Assembly: GCA_045804965.1 (NCBI GenBank)
Contig: JBJMMD010000027.1
Coordinates: 9,045-73,044, forward strand
Length of the DNA stretch: 64,000 nt
Direction: 5' to 3'
DNA from: CAVTUU01 sp045804965
GTDB lineage: Bacteria > Chloroflexota > Chloroflexia > Thermomicrobiales > UBA6265
Shown: one piece after another, positions 52,188 to 61,072 of the stretch
Position numbering within the stretch: position 1 is the first letter of the stretch
How the letters are laid out: every line of letters starts with the position of its first letter
The notes under the pieces: generated by a model
What the model was told of the DNA's origin: nothing
Seen by the model: the letters and a program-made list of their open reading frames with translations, nothing else
The model's database searches: none
Position numbers and translations under genes: made by a program

Positions 52188-52766
52188 ATGATTGCGGGTC
52201 TGATCGGTCGCATCGATGCCAAACTTGCTGACGCACTGCTGATCGATGTCGGCGGGGTCATCTATCGCGTGGGTACGAGCAGGACAACGCTGACTGAATC
52301 TGGCGATGTCGGTGAGACGGTCCGCCTTTCAACTCACCTCTTCGTACGTGAAGACCAGTTGACACTCTATGGCTTTGCAACGACAGACGAATTGCGTCTC
52401 TTTGAGACTCTCATCGCTGTGACCGGCGTCGGACCTCGGATGGCCTGTGCGATCCTTTCCCACTTCGAGGTTAACCGTCTGCACGAAGCAATTGCACAGG
52501 AAAACGTGGATCTCCTGGCGACCGTGCCCGGAGTAGGCAAGAAGACGGCGGCCCGGCTGATCGTCGAGCTCCGCGGCAAGTTGCCAACGGTTCCGGGTGT
52601 CGCCCAGCTGACCGGCGGTATCGACTCGGAGGCCGTCGAGGCATTACGGGCATTGGGCTATACGACCGCCGAGGCCCACTCGGCAGTGGCGCGAACGAAG
52701 ACGCACTCGGGCGCCACGGTGGAAGAGCGGGTGATCGCTGCCCTTCGTGAACTGGCCGAGGTCTAG
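52188..52766 (+). CDS. ruvA: Holliday junction DNA helicase subunit RuvA
   Basis: Binds four-way junctions and brings RuvB. The OB-fold domain I (about 1-63), the tandem helix-hairpin-helix domain II (LIAVTGVGPRMACAIL and LATVPGVGKKTAARLI), and the C-terminal RuvB-contact domain III (ALRALGYTTAEAHSAV) are complete in 192 residues. ruvB and ruvC are not adjacent. Its stop interlocks with the convergent hisD stop (CTAG at 52763-52766). No SOS box was seen. Confidence 0.96.
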   Translation: MIAGLIGRIDAKLADALLIDVGGVIYRVGTSRTTLTESGDVGETVRLSTHLFVREDQLTLYGFATTDELRLFETLIAVTGVGPRMACAILSHFEVNRLHEAIAQENVDLLATVPGVGKKTAARLIVELRGKLPTVPGVAQLTGGIDSEAVEALRALGYTTAEAHSAVARTKTHSGATVEERVIAALRELAEV

Positions 52767-54118
52767 TCCTCGCGTTCCAGGCGACGCTCGATCGCGCGGG
52801 CGTGAGCGGTTAGGCCTTCGGCACGAGCGAGCGCAATGGTTGCCGGCCCCAGTTTTTGCAGCGCCCTCTTATTGGCAGCGGCAATGCTGATGACCTTCGT
52901 GAAATCCTGAACATGGATCGGCGAGGAGAAGCGCGCGGTACCGCCCGTGGGCATCACATGGCTTGGCCCCGCCGTGTAATCTCCCAGAGCTTCTGGACTG
53001 TCCTCACCCAGGAAAATCCCGCCCGCGTGTTTCACAAGAGGCACCGCTTGCCACGGATCGTGGAGCAGGAGACAGAGATGCTCCGGCGCATAGAGATTGG
53101 CGAGATCAATCGCGATCTCGACATCGGGCACGACGGCGATAATGCCATTTGTGCTGAGCGATTGCGCCGCGATCGGGCCGCGCTCGAGCTCCTCGATTTG
53201 GCGAACCAGTTCGTCATTGACGAGTCCAGCCAACTCAGCACTGGTCGTGAGTAGGATCGCACTTGCCATCGGGTCGTGCTCGGCCTGCGCGAGCATGTCA
53301 GCGGCGGCAATCTTCGCATCAGCCGAGTCGTCGGCAACGATCAACGTTTCCGTGGGTCCGGGCAATTGATCGATCGCGACGGCCCCAAACACCCGTTGCT
53401 TCGACAGAACAACGAAGATATTGCCGGGACCGTAAATCTTGTCGACGTGGGGCACCGTCTCGGTCCCGTACGCCATCGCCGCGATCGCTTGCGCGCCGCC
53501 GATTTGGAACACACGGTCTACGCCCGCGACTGCCGCCGCCGCCAAGATCAGCGGGGAAATCGCGCCATTGTTCGAAGGAGGAGAACAAACGAAGAGATCA
53601 GCGACGCCCGCAACTCGCGCTGGAATCGCCGTCATCAACAATGACGACGGATATGCGGCTGAACCGCCAGGCGTGTAAATCCCGACGCGTTCCAGAGGCC
53701 GGATGATCTGACCGAGAGCACCATCAACGGAGTAGTCGAGCCAAGAAGTTCTCAGCTGTTTGCGATGGAAATCGCCAATCCGTTGGGCCGCCGTCCACAA
53801 TGCATCCTGAACCTTCGGGTCCAATTCGGCGAGCGATGACTCCCAAATTTCTTGCGGAACCTCGAACTGCGTCGGGGTTGCGCCATCAAGGTGATGGGAG
53901 TAACGCCGGACGGCCTCGTCGCCTTCACGACGAACATCAGCGATGATCCGGTCGACGACCTCTTTGGCCGAAAGCTCCTCACCAAAGACCCGCTGAATGC
54001 CCTCCTTCATTCGCGGAGAGAGATCAGGCTCTTCGAAACCGCGCCTCCGAGTCAACGCCACACGCGCCTCGTCGACATCGATTATGAATCGAATGTGCAG
54101 TCCGATTTCAGTCGTCAT
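52763..54118 (-). CDS. hisD: Histidinol dehydrogenase
   Basis: Last two steps of histidine synthesis, with zinc and NAD. The conserved segments PGGSAAYPSSLLMTAIPARVAG, IDQLPGPTETLIVAD, LYAPEHL and GPSHVMPTGGTARFSS are in order. 451 residues, slightly longer than average. The upstream 22-base gap to pheT and same strand suggest read-through from pheST. No other his gene is adjacent, except the PHP-domain phosphatase far upstream. Confidence 0.95.
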   Translation of the reverse strand: MTTEIGLHIRFIIDVDEARVALTRRRGFEEPDLSPRMKEGIQRVFGEELSAKEVVDRIIADVRREGDEAVRRYSHHLDGATPTQFEVPQEIWESSLAELDPKVQDALWTAAQRIGDFHRKQLRTSWLDYSVDGALGQIIRPLERVGIYTPGGSAAYPSSLLMTAIPARVAGVADLFVCSPPSNNGAISPLILAAAAVAGVDRVFQIGGAQAIAAMAYGTETVPHVDKIYGPGNIFVVLSKQRVFGAVAIDQLPGPTETLIVADDSADAKIAAADMLAQAEHDPMASAILLTTSAELAGLVNDELVRQIEELERGPIAAQSLSTNGIIAVVPDVEIAIDLANLYAPEHLCLLLHDPWQAVPLVKHAGGIFLGEDSPEALGDYTAGPSHVMPTGGTARFSSPIHVQDFTKVISIAAANKRALQKLGPATIALARAEGLTAHARAIERRLERED

Positions 54119-54140
54119 GGCGGTTCGTTCGTTGTTGCAA

Positions 54141-56579
54141 TCATGCCCGTAGCACGCCGTTGACTCGCTGAGCCAAAGTCCGTTCGATGCGCGATCTGAC
54201 CTTTGTCAGCTCGGAGTCGGTGAGGGCGCGGTCTGGCGCTGTGAAGGTCACGCGGTATGCCAAGCTCTTCTTGCCTTCACTAACCTGCGGTCCTCGATAA
54301 ATATCAAATAGGACGATTCCGGTGGCCAATGGCCCGGCGCCAACACGCAACGCTTGCTCAACGTCGGCAGCCGGAATTGCTTCGTCGACGACGATGGCGA
54401 AATCCTGTTGGACAGGGAGAAACTTTGGGACTCTGACTTCGTGGGCATGCTCAGGCTGCACGGCGAGGACTGCATCCAGGTCTATTTCACCGACGCAGAC
54501 CCGGTGCTCATCCAGGTCCCACAGCGCGGCAACGGCTGGCGTCAGCTCGCCGAACACCGCAATTCTCTGGTCTCCGGCGAACGCCGCAGCCGTTCGACCT
54601 GGATGGAGCCCCGCGTGACATGACTGCTCGATTCGCACGTCATTCAAACCAAGCCGTGTGAAAACCGCTTTCACCGCGCCAGCGAGGTCGAAATAGTCAA
54701 GATCCTCGTTCGAAGCAAAACGGGAAACTGGTTCGCGTTTCCCGGTCAAGACCATGCCGGCGACCTCGATCTCTTCCGGCAATTGGTCACGACCGGTCGG
54801 TAGATAGATCCGAGCAAGCTCAAACAGTCTCACGCTCTCGGCGTGTTTTGTATTTTCGCTGACCGAGTCGAGGAGCGCCGGAATTAGGCTCGGTCGCAAA
54901 AGGTTGCGCTGTGACTGCAACGGGTTGACTAAACGCAACAAGTCGGTCGTGGGCGCGGATCGCACGAGACCGACGGTGCCATTCTCCGCCTCGAGGGGCG
55001 CGAGTTGCTTGTTCGAGACGGTGATATAGGTTACCGCTTCATATTGTCCCAACCCGGTCAGCGTAGATCGAACCGCTTCCTTCAAGCGAAACATGGGATC
55101 ACGCACGATCTTTGGCAAGTGACCAGACGGGAGGGTGCTTGGCAAGTTTTCGTATCCCGCGATTCGCGCCAATTCTTCGATGACGTCTTCTTGGATCGAG
55201 ACGTCGCGACGGTAGGTCGGTACAACTACCTTCAATTCACCGTGGTCATCCAAGTTTGCGTCGAAACCAAGCCGGCCGAGGATGTCGAGAACGTCGTCAG
55301 GCTCGTAGCGGAGACCGAGGACGCGTTCGATGCGATCAAATTTCATCTTGACGGTGGTCGGTCGAGCTGGCATCGGATAGACGTCGCGCACCGCTGTTAT
55401 TCTGCAGCCGGGACACGCCTCAAGGAGCAAGTGGGCGGCTCTTCCCATCGCGGGGCCGACGAGATTCGGGTCGAGCCCACGCTCGAATCGAGACGATGCA
55501 TCGGTCTTTAGCCGCAGCGCCATTCGCGTGTGGCGGACCGATTTCATATCGAAATTCGCGCCTTCGAGTAGAAGTGTCGTCGTACCGTCATTCACTTCGC
55601 TGTCAACTCCGCCCATCACGCCGGCGATCGCCACGGCGCGACCAGCGTCGGCGATAACAAGCATCTCGTGGGTGAGCTGGCGTAGTTCGTGATCGAGCGT
55701 CTCTATGGTTTCGCCCGCATTCGCGCGGCGGACCATGATTCTGCCCTCATGCAAATGCGCGCGATCGAATGCGTGAAGGGGCTGACCCGTTTCGAGCATG
55801 ACGTAGTTCGTCACGTCGACAATATTGTTTACCGGCCGCAGGCCTGCCGCGACTAGCCTCCGGGCCAGCCAGTCCGGCGCCGGTCCGACCTGCACTCCGT
55901 CAATGCCAATCGCCATGTACCTCGAACAAAGATCCGGTGCTTCGACGACGACGAGCGACTCGTCTCCTTCGGGCAAGGTTGAAAGTTCGACCATCGGTGG
56001 AAGTCTTAACGTCCTGTTCGTCACGGCCGCGGCTTCTCTGGCGATGCCGTGAACGGAGAAGGCGTGAACGAGGTTGGGCGTGATTTCAAATTCGATGACC
56101 GTGTCGCCTAGCCAGTCCTTCAAGCGCACGCCGACGGGCGCGTTGTCCGAGAGCACTAAGATGCCTTCGTGCTCGTCAGAAATGCCAAGCTCTTTTTCGG
56201 AACAGACCATCCCTTCGGATGGTATGCCACGAATAACTCCAGGTTTGAGCGTCTTGTATTGCAATGTGTCGCTGTGGCCGTCGATGAGACGCGCGCCAGC
56301 GAGGGCGAGCGCTACCTTTTGTCCGGCCTTGATGTTCGGTGCCCCGGTTACGACGCGGAGCCTGTATTCGCCGGCTTCGACGTTCGCCAAGACGAGCCGG
56401 TCCGCGTTCGGGTGTGGCTCGACATTCGTGACGAGGCCGACGAAAACCTTGTCCCAGTCCGCACTGATCTCGGAGATCTTTTCGGCTTCGAGACCGGCCA
56501 TCGTCAGCTTGTGCGCCAACTCAGTTGGGTTAAGTCCAGTTTCGACGAAATCCGCCAACCACCGCAACGGTACCTTCAT
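54141..56579 (-). CDS. pheT: Phenylalanyl-tRNA synthetase beta subunit
   Basis: Large subunit of the alpha2-beta2 enzyme. The tRNA-binding EMAP-like domain lies at about 40-155, the B3/B4 editing region near 200-380, B5 near 405-475, and the FDX-ACB anticodon domain at about 715-812. 812 residues, full length. It follows pheS by 18 bases and is governed with it by the T-box leader upstream of pheS. Confidence 0.96.
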   Translation of the reverse strand: MKVPLRWLADFVETGLNPTELAHKLTMAGLEAEKISEISADWDKVFVGLVTNVEPHPNADRLVLANVEAGEYRLRVVTGAPNIKAGQKVALALAGARLIDGHSDTLQYKTLKPGVIRGIPSEGMVCSEKELGISDEHEGILVLSDNAPVGVRLKDWLGDTVIEFEITPNLVHAFSVHGIAREAAAVTNRTLRLPPMVELSTLPEGDESLVVVEAPDLCSRYMAIGIDGVQVGPAPDWLARRLVAAGLRPVNNIVDVTNYVMLETGQPLHAFDRAHLHEGRIMVRRANAGETIETLDHELRQLTHEMLVIADAGRAVAIAGVMGGVDSEVNDGTTTLLLEGANFDMKSVRHTRMALRLKTDASSRFERGLDPNLVGPAMGRAAHLLLEACPGCRITAVRDVYPMPARPTTVKMKFDRIERVLGLRYEPDDVLDILGRLGFDANLDDHGELKVVVPTYRRDVSIQEDVIEELARIAGYENLPSTLPSGHLPKIVRDPMFRLKEAVRSTLTGLGQYEAVTYITVSNKQLAPLEAENGTVGLVRSAPTTDLLRLVNPLQSQRNLLRPSLIPALLDSVSENTKHAESVRLFELARIYLPTGRDQLPEEIEVAGMVLTGKREPVSRFASNEDLDYFDLAGAVKAVFTRLGLNDVRIEQSCHAGLHPGRTAAAFAGDQRIAVFGELTPAVAALWDLDEHRVCVGEIDLDAVLAVQPEHAHEVRVPKFLPVQQDFAIVVDEAIPAADVEQALRVGAGPLATGIVLFDIYRGPQVSEGKKSLAYRVTFTAPDRALTDSELTKVRSRIERTLAQRVNGVLRA

Positions 56580-56597
56580 TTGACCTCGGTCCTCAGG

Positions 56598-57656
56598 CTA
56601 TTTTGTCGTAGCAGCCATGCCTGCAAATTCGTTGAGAAAGCGCAGATCGTTACCGGCAAAGGCGCGGACATCATCCACGCCGTACTTCATCATGATGATG
56701 CGCTCGATCCCAAGGCCAAATGCGAAACCAGTGTAGCGCTCGGGATCGTAGCCCACACCCGCAAGAACCTTCGGATGGACCATGCCGGCCCCGCCCATTT
56801 CGAGCCACCCCGTGTATTTACAAACTCGGCAGCCCTCGCCGTCACAGATCGCGCAATCGACCGCGAATTCGACGCCCGGCTCAACAAACGGGAAGAAGTC
56901 GCAGCGGAACCGGATTTTGCGCTTTGGTCCGAACAACTGGCGCGCCAGCTCGCCCAAAACGCCTTTCAGATCGGCCATAGTGATGGTCTCGTCAACCGCG
57001 AGTCCTTCAAGCTGGTGAAACATCCACTCGTGGGAAGCGTCTTGTGCCTCGTACCGATAGGCCCGGCCCGGCACGATGACGCGAACCGGTGGAGCGGTCT
57101 GTTCCATCACTCGCGCTTGCATCGGCGATGTGTGCGTGCGCAGCACGATCTCTTCGTGATCGGTGTCAAGGATCATCGTGTCCCACACGTCGCGGGCTGG
57201 ATGGTCGGACGGGATGTTGAGCAGATCGAAGTTGTAATGTCCGGTTTCGACCTCGGGACCAAACACGGTCTGAAAACCCATCAGGGCGAAGATGTCGCTC
57301 AATTCGCGAATCATTTGCGAAATGGGATGGGCAACGCCAATGATTCGAGGGCGGCCCGGCAAGGTAACATCGACCGAGTCTTCCGCAAGCTGCTGCTCGG
57401 CAGTGACAGCTGCGAGGATCATGCGGCGCTCTTCGTAGGCGGCGGTAAGTTCGGTTTTGATGGCGTTCGCGGCGCGACCGGCAGCCGGACGGTCCTCGGG
57501 ACTCAGCGAGCCAAGTTGCTTGAGCAGATTTGTCAGTTCACCTTTGGAACCGAGATATTGACGCTCCCACGCCTCGAGATCGTTGAGTTTCGAGACCTCG
57601 TCGATCTCGTTGAGCGCTCGCGTCTTAATGTCTTCAAGTTTTTCTAGATACGACAT
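56598..57656 (-). CDS. pheS: Phenylalanyl-tRNA synthetase alpha subunit
   Basis: Catalytic subunit of the phenylalanine enzyme. An N-terminal coiled coil (about 1-90) binds tRNA, and class II motif 2 (RAYRYEAQDASHEWMFHQLEG) and motif 3 (GFAFGLGIERIIMMKYG) are intact. A Cys-rich stretch CAICDGEGCRVC near 273 is common in this subfamily. 352 residues. Its leader carries a T-box antiterminator and terminator, so expression rises when charged tRNA-Phe is scarce. Confidence 0.97.
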   Translation of the reverse strand: MSYLEKLEDIKTRALNEIDEVSKLNDLEAWERQYLGSKGELTNLLKQLGSLSPEDRPAAGRAANAIKTELTAAYEERRMILAAVTAEQQLAEDSVDVTLPGRPRIIGVAHPISQMIRELSDIFALMGFQTVFGPEVETGHYNFDLLNIPSDHPARDVWDTMILDTDHEEIVLRTHTSPMQARVMEQTAPPVRVIVPGRAYRYEAQDASHEWMFHQLEGLAVDETITMADLKGVLGELARQLFGPKRKIRFRCDFFPFVEPGVEFAVDCAICDGEGCRVCKYTGWLEMGGAGMVHPKVLAGVGYDPERYTGFAFGLGIERIIMMKYGVDDVRAFAGNDLRFLNEFAGMAATTK

Positions 57657-57692
57657 CGATCGCCTTCAGCGTCGTTCACGTTTTCGGGACAT

Positions 57693-57722
57693 AAAAAAAG
57701 TCCCTCGGCAAGGACGAGGAAC
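57693..57722 (-). terminator. Terminator of the pheST T-box leader
   Basis: On the minus strand GTTCCTCG pairs with CGAGGGAC (one G-U pair) and is followed by seven T. It overlaps the 3' part of the antiterminator, as expected of an ON/OFF T-box switch. Confidence 0.88.
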
Positions 57723-57975
57723 TTCCACGCGGTACCACCCTGCTTCGCCGGTCGCCCGGCGCGCTTTGTTGCCGCCAAAGCGGCTCGCCCGATAGTGGCG
57801 GGCGTTCCATGAACGACTACTTTTACGTGCGTGCACGAAGGTTCACCGTTCGGCTCGGGAACGAACTTCAGCGGCGCGCGCCCGCGGCGGCTTCCAGTCT
57901 GTGGCTCGCCTTCCCTGGTCGGCGCAACGCCGGCTACTTTGCTCCGTCGTCGCCTTGCTCCATCTTCAATTGTGC
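57693..57975 (-). ncRNA. T-box riboswitch leader of pheST
   Basis: The antiterminator bulge motif AGGGTGGTACCGCGT is on the minus strand at 57727-57741, the hallmark of T-box RNAs, placed correctly between a stem I region and the terminator before pheS. A likely specifier codon TTC (Phe) is at 57863-57865 in the context GAAGTTCG, which agrees with the downstream synthetase. Stem I features such as AGTA and the GC-rich distal arm (about 57875-57940) are visible. The 5' end is estimated from a TATACT -10 at 57980-57985. Uncharged tRNA-Phe should pair with the leader and permit read-through. Confidence 0.92.
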
Positions 57976-58063
57976 GCCGAGTATAACAAATCGTACGGAC
58001 CTCCGGCCTATACTGCGAGCCACTGGGCGAGCACCCTATTTACGCCGCGGGCGAGAGGAAGGC

Positions 58064-59359
58064 ATGTTGGACACGATCATTACTCGAATCTACGGGCGCG
58101 AAATCCTCGATTCTCGGGGAAATCCAACGGTTGAGGTGGATGTCAAACTCTTGAGTGGAGCGCGAGCCACGGCCGCGGTCCCTTCCGGGGCGTCGACAGG
58201 CGCCTATGAAGCCGTCGAAATGCGCGATGGCGACAAGAGCCGGTATGGCGGCAAAGGTGTGCTCAAAGCCGTCAGGCACGTCAACAATGAGATCGCGGAA
58301 GCCGTTGTCGGCCTCAATGCGCTCAACCAGCGCGCGATCGACGGTCTGATGTGCGAACTGGACGGTACGCCGAACAAGGCCCGTCTCGGCGCGAATGCAA
58401 TTCTTGGCGTTTCGCTCGCGGTGGCAAGAGCCGCCGCGATTGCGGTCGGCTTGCCGCTCTATCGCTACCTGGGCGGACCAAACGCACGAACCCTGCCCGT
58501 TCCGATGATGAACATCCTCAACGGAGGGAAACACGCGCTCGGGTCAAGCGTCGATATGCAAGAGTTCATGATCGTTCCGGCAGGCGCGTCGTCGTTCCAT
58601 GAGGGCCTGCGATGGGGCGCGGAAGTCTTCCACACCTTGAAGTCGGTGCTTTCCGAACGCGAGTTGAGCACCCATGTCGGAGACGAAGGTGGGTATGCGC
58701 CGAGCCTCAAATCAAATCAGGAGGCAATCGAGGTCGTACTCGAAGCAATCTCCCGTGCAGGGTATGAGGCTGGTGCCGATATTGTCATCGCGCTTGATCC
58801 CGCGTCTACCGAGCTGTACCACGACGGCGTCTATCGACTTGCGGGCGAAGGAGCGGAGCTAACCGGCGACGAGTTCGTGGACTACTTTTCGGAGTGGGTG
58901 AGGAAGTTCCCGATCTCTTCGATTGAGGATGGTCTGGCCGAGGACGACTGGATCCATTGGGAGGAGCTGACGAAAGGAATCGGCGACAAGGTGCAGCTCG
59001 TTGGCGACGACCTCTTCGTCACAAATACCGAGCGGCTCGTTCGTGGCATCCGCGACAAGGCGGGCAACGCAATTCTCGTCAAGCTCAACCAGATCGGCAC
59101 CCTTTCAGAAACGCTTGATACCGTCGATCTTGCCCAGCGCTCTGGGTTCAACGTCGTGATCTCGCATCGCAGCGGGGAAACCGCCGATTCGTTCGTCGCG
59201 GACCTCGCGGTCGCGACCAACGCGGGCCAAATCAAGACAGGAGCACCGTCACGTGTGGATCGAGTCGAGAAATACAATCAGCTCCTGCGGATTGAAGAAG
59301 AGCTTGGAGAAGAGGCGTTTTATCCTGGCAAGTCAGCGTTTCACGTTGTCTCCAATTAG
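58064..59359 (+). CDS. eno: Enolase
   Basis: Converts 2-phosphoglycerate to phosphoenolpyruvate. The N-terminus REILDSRGNPTVEVDV, PSGASTGAYEAVEMRDGD, the lysine segment KLNQIGTLSET and C-terminal GQIKTGAPSRVDRVEKYNQL are all present. The frame is open upstream to 57809 but that part is the T-box region in antisense; ATG 58064 (MLDTIITRIYG) after GAGAGGAAGGC gives 431 residues, the usual length. It overlaps the convergent gpmI by 27 bases. Confidence 0.98.
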   Translation: MLDTIITRIYGREILDSRGNPTVEVDVKLLSGARATAAVPSGASTGAYEAVEMRDGDKSRYGGKGVLKAVRHVNNEIAEAVVGLNALNQRAIDGLMCELDGTPNKARLGANAILGVSLAVARAAAIAVGLPLYRYLGGPNARTLPVPMMNILNGGKHALGSSVDMQEFMIVPAGASSFHEGLRWGAEVFHTLKSVLSERELSTHVGDEGGYAPSLKSNQEAIEVVLEAISRAGYEAGADIVIALDPASTELYHDGVYRLAGEGAELTGDEFVDYFSEWVRKFPISSIEDGLAEDDWIHWEELTKGIGDKVQLVGDDLFVTNTERLVRGIRDKAGNAILVKLNQIGTLSETLDTVDLAQRSGFNVVISHRSGETADSFVADLAVATNAGQIKTGAPSRVDRVEKYNQLLRIEEELGEEAFYPGKSAFHVVSN

Positions 59360-60916
59360 CAGCGACGGTTGGTCCATCGAATCGGGTTTCGGCAAGCCGA
59401 GGAGGTCGAGGATCGTTGGCGCGACAGAACTCAGCACCGCTCCCGAACGCAATTCCGCTTGACGCAGCTGATCGCTCTCGGAGGTAACAAGCACGACAGG
59501 CACCGGATTCTTCGTGTGCGCCGTCATCGGGCCACCCGTGACTCGGTCGATCATCTCCTCGGCGTTGCCGTGGTCGGCGGTCACCAAAAGCGCGCCTCCC
59601 GCCGCGAGCGTCGCGTCCACGATTTGGCCGAGGCACGCGTCGACGGTTTCGACCGCGTTGACCGCCGCGGACATGACGCCGGTGTGACCAACCATGTCGC
59701 AGTTCGCGTAGTTGACGATGATGAAGTCGTAACGATGAGCTTCAATCGCTGCGATCACAGCATCGGTCACGCCGGGCCCGCTCATTTCCGGCTGGAGATC
59801 ATAAGTAGCCACCTTCGGCGAGGGTACAAGTACGCGCTCTTCGCCAGGAAACGGCGGTTCCCGGCCGCCGTTTAAGAAGAAGGTAACGTGCGCGTACTTT
59901 TCCGTTTCCGCACAATGAAATTGCCTCATTCCAGCATCGCTTATTACGCGAGCGAGCGGCTTTTCGACGTCGTGTGGCTCAAACGCGACAGAAACGGGCA
60001 TTCCAACTTCGTAGCGCGTCATTGTCGTGACTGGACACTTACCGGCAATGATCGTTGTCCGCTCAAAGCCATCGAAATCTGGGACTGCAAGCGCCTTCGT
60101 CAGCTGACGAGCGCGGTCGGCGCGGAAGTTGAAATAGATAATGGTATCGCCTGACCCGATGGTGGTTGGACGTTCCCCCCGATCGTGAATCACTGTCGGC
60201 CAGATGAACTCGTCGGTGACGGCCGCGGCGTACGAATCCCTCACTGCCTGGAGAGCGGACGCCGCGCGTGGGCCGGTGCCTTCGACGATCGCCTCGTACG
60301 CTAACCTCGTTCGGTCCCATCGCTTGTCGCGATCCATCGCGTAATACCGTCCGGAGACGGTCCCGATCCTGCCAACGCCCAGATCGCGTTGCCTCGCTTC
60401 AAGCTCAGCAATAAATGTCTCGCCCGACGCTGGTGAGGTGTCGCGACCGTCGGTGAACGCGTGAACAACGACATCGTCCAAACCCATTCGCTTCGCGAGC
60501 TCGAGCAAGGCGAAGAGATGACGCGAATGGCTGTGGACTCCGCCGTCGCCGAGCAGCCCTATTAGGTGAAGGGTCGTCATGTTGTTTAAGCAATGATCAA
60601 TTGCCTGGTTGAATGCAGCGTTATCGAAGAACGTCCCATCCTCGATTGCTTCGTCTATCCGCGTGATCCACTGATAAACGATGAACCCGGCTCCGATGTT
60701 GAGATGACCGACCTCGGAGTTCCCCATTTGCCCTTCGGGGAGGCCAACCGCGAGACCGGAAGTGAGCAAGCGCGAATGGGGAAAGGAGAAAATCAGACGG
60801 TCCATGGCCGGCGTCTCCGCTGCCAGTATCGCGTTTCCCGGTTCGTTGCGGCCGATGCCCCATCCATCGAGGATGGCAAGGACTACAGGCCGGCGCGGAC
60901 GTGGCTTGAATGTCAC
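59333..60916 (-). CDS. gpmI: 2,3-bisphosphoglycerate-independent phosphoglycerate mutase
   Basis: Mn-dependent enzyme that interconverts 3- and 2-phosphoglycerate, the step before enolase. The phosphoserine site is Ser67 in MGNSEVGHLNIGAG, metal motifs DGWG (17-20) and TADHGNAEEM (near 450) are present, and 527 residues is full length. The start is GTG at 60916. Its 3' end overlaps eno by 27 bases on the opposite strand, so the two consecutive glycolytic genes are tail to tail. Confidence 0.97.
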   Translation of the reverse strand: MTFKPRPRRPVVLAILDGWGIGRNEPGNAILAAETPAMDRLIFSFPHSRLLTSGLAVGLPEGQMGNSEVGHLNIGAGFIVYQWITRIDEAIEDGTFFDNAAFNQAIDHCLNNMTTLHLIGLLGDGGVHSHSRHLFALLELAKRMGLDDVVVHAFTDGRDTSPASGETFIAELEARQRDLGVGRIGTVSGRYYAMDRDKRWDRTRLAYEAIVEGTGPRAASALQAVRDSYAAAVTDEFIWPTVIHDRGERPTTIGSGDTIIYFNFRADRARQLTKALAVPDFDGFERTTIIAGKCPVTTMTRYEVGMPVSVAFEPHDVEKPLARVISDAGMRQFHCAETEKYAHVTFFLNGGREPPFPGEERVLVPSPKVATYDLQPEMSGPGVTDAVIAAIEAHRYDFIIVNYANCDMVGHTGVMSAAVNAVETVDACLGQIVDATLAAGGALLVTADHGNAEEMIDRVTGGPMTAHTKNPVPVVLVTSESDQLRQAELRSGAVLSSVAPTILDLLGLPKPDSMDQPSLLIGDNVKR

Positions 60917-61072
60917 AGACGAAGTGATCTCCTGCTGAGGATGAGGCTTTCGATCGGCTCGCAGTTTCCCATGTCAACCGAGCCGCCGCCTAGGAATGTC
61001 ACCGACAGCGTATCCCCCGTGCGACAATGCCTGCCGTTTTGGCAGTCAGTCGGAAATGAGTGGTGAGGGTTT

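Noticed and set aside
56169..57647. A 492-codon open frame on the plus strand
   Set aside because: It is antisense to pheT and pheS, which have complete synthetase motifs; the peptide shows no domain.
57809..58063. Extra 85 residues at the N-terminus of enolase
   Set aside because: The segment is the antisense of the T-box leader, and ATG 58064 gives the normal enolase start.
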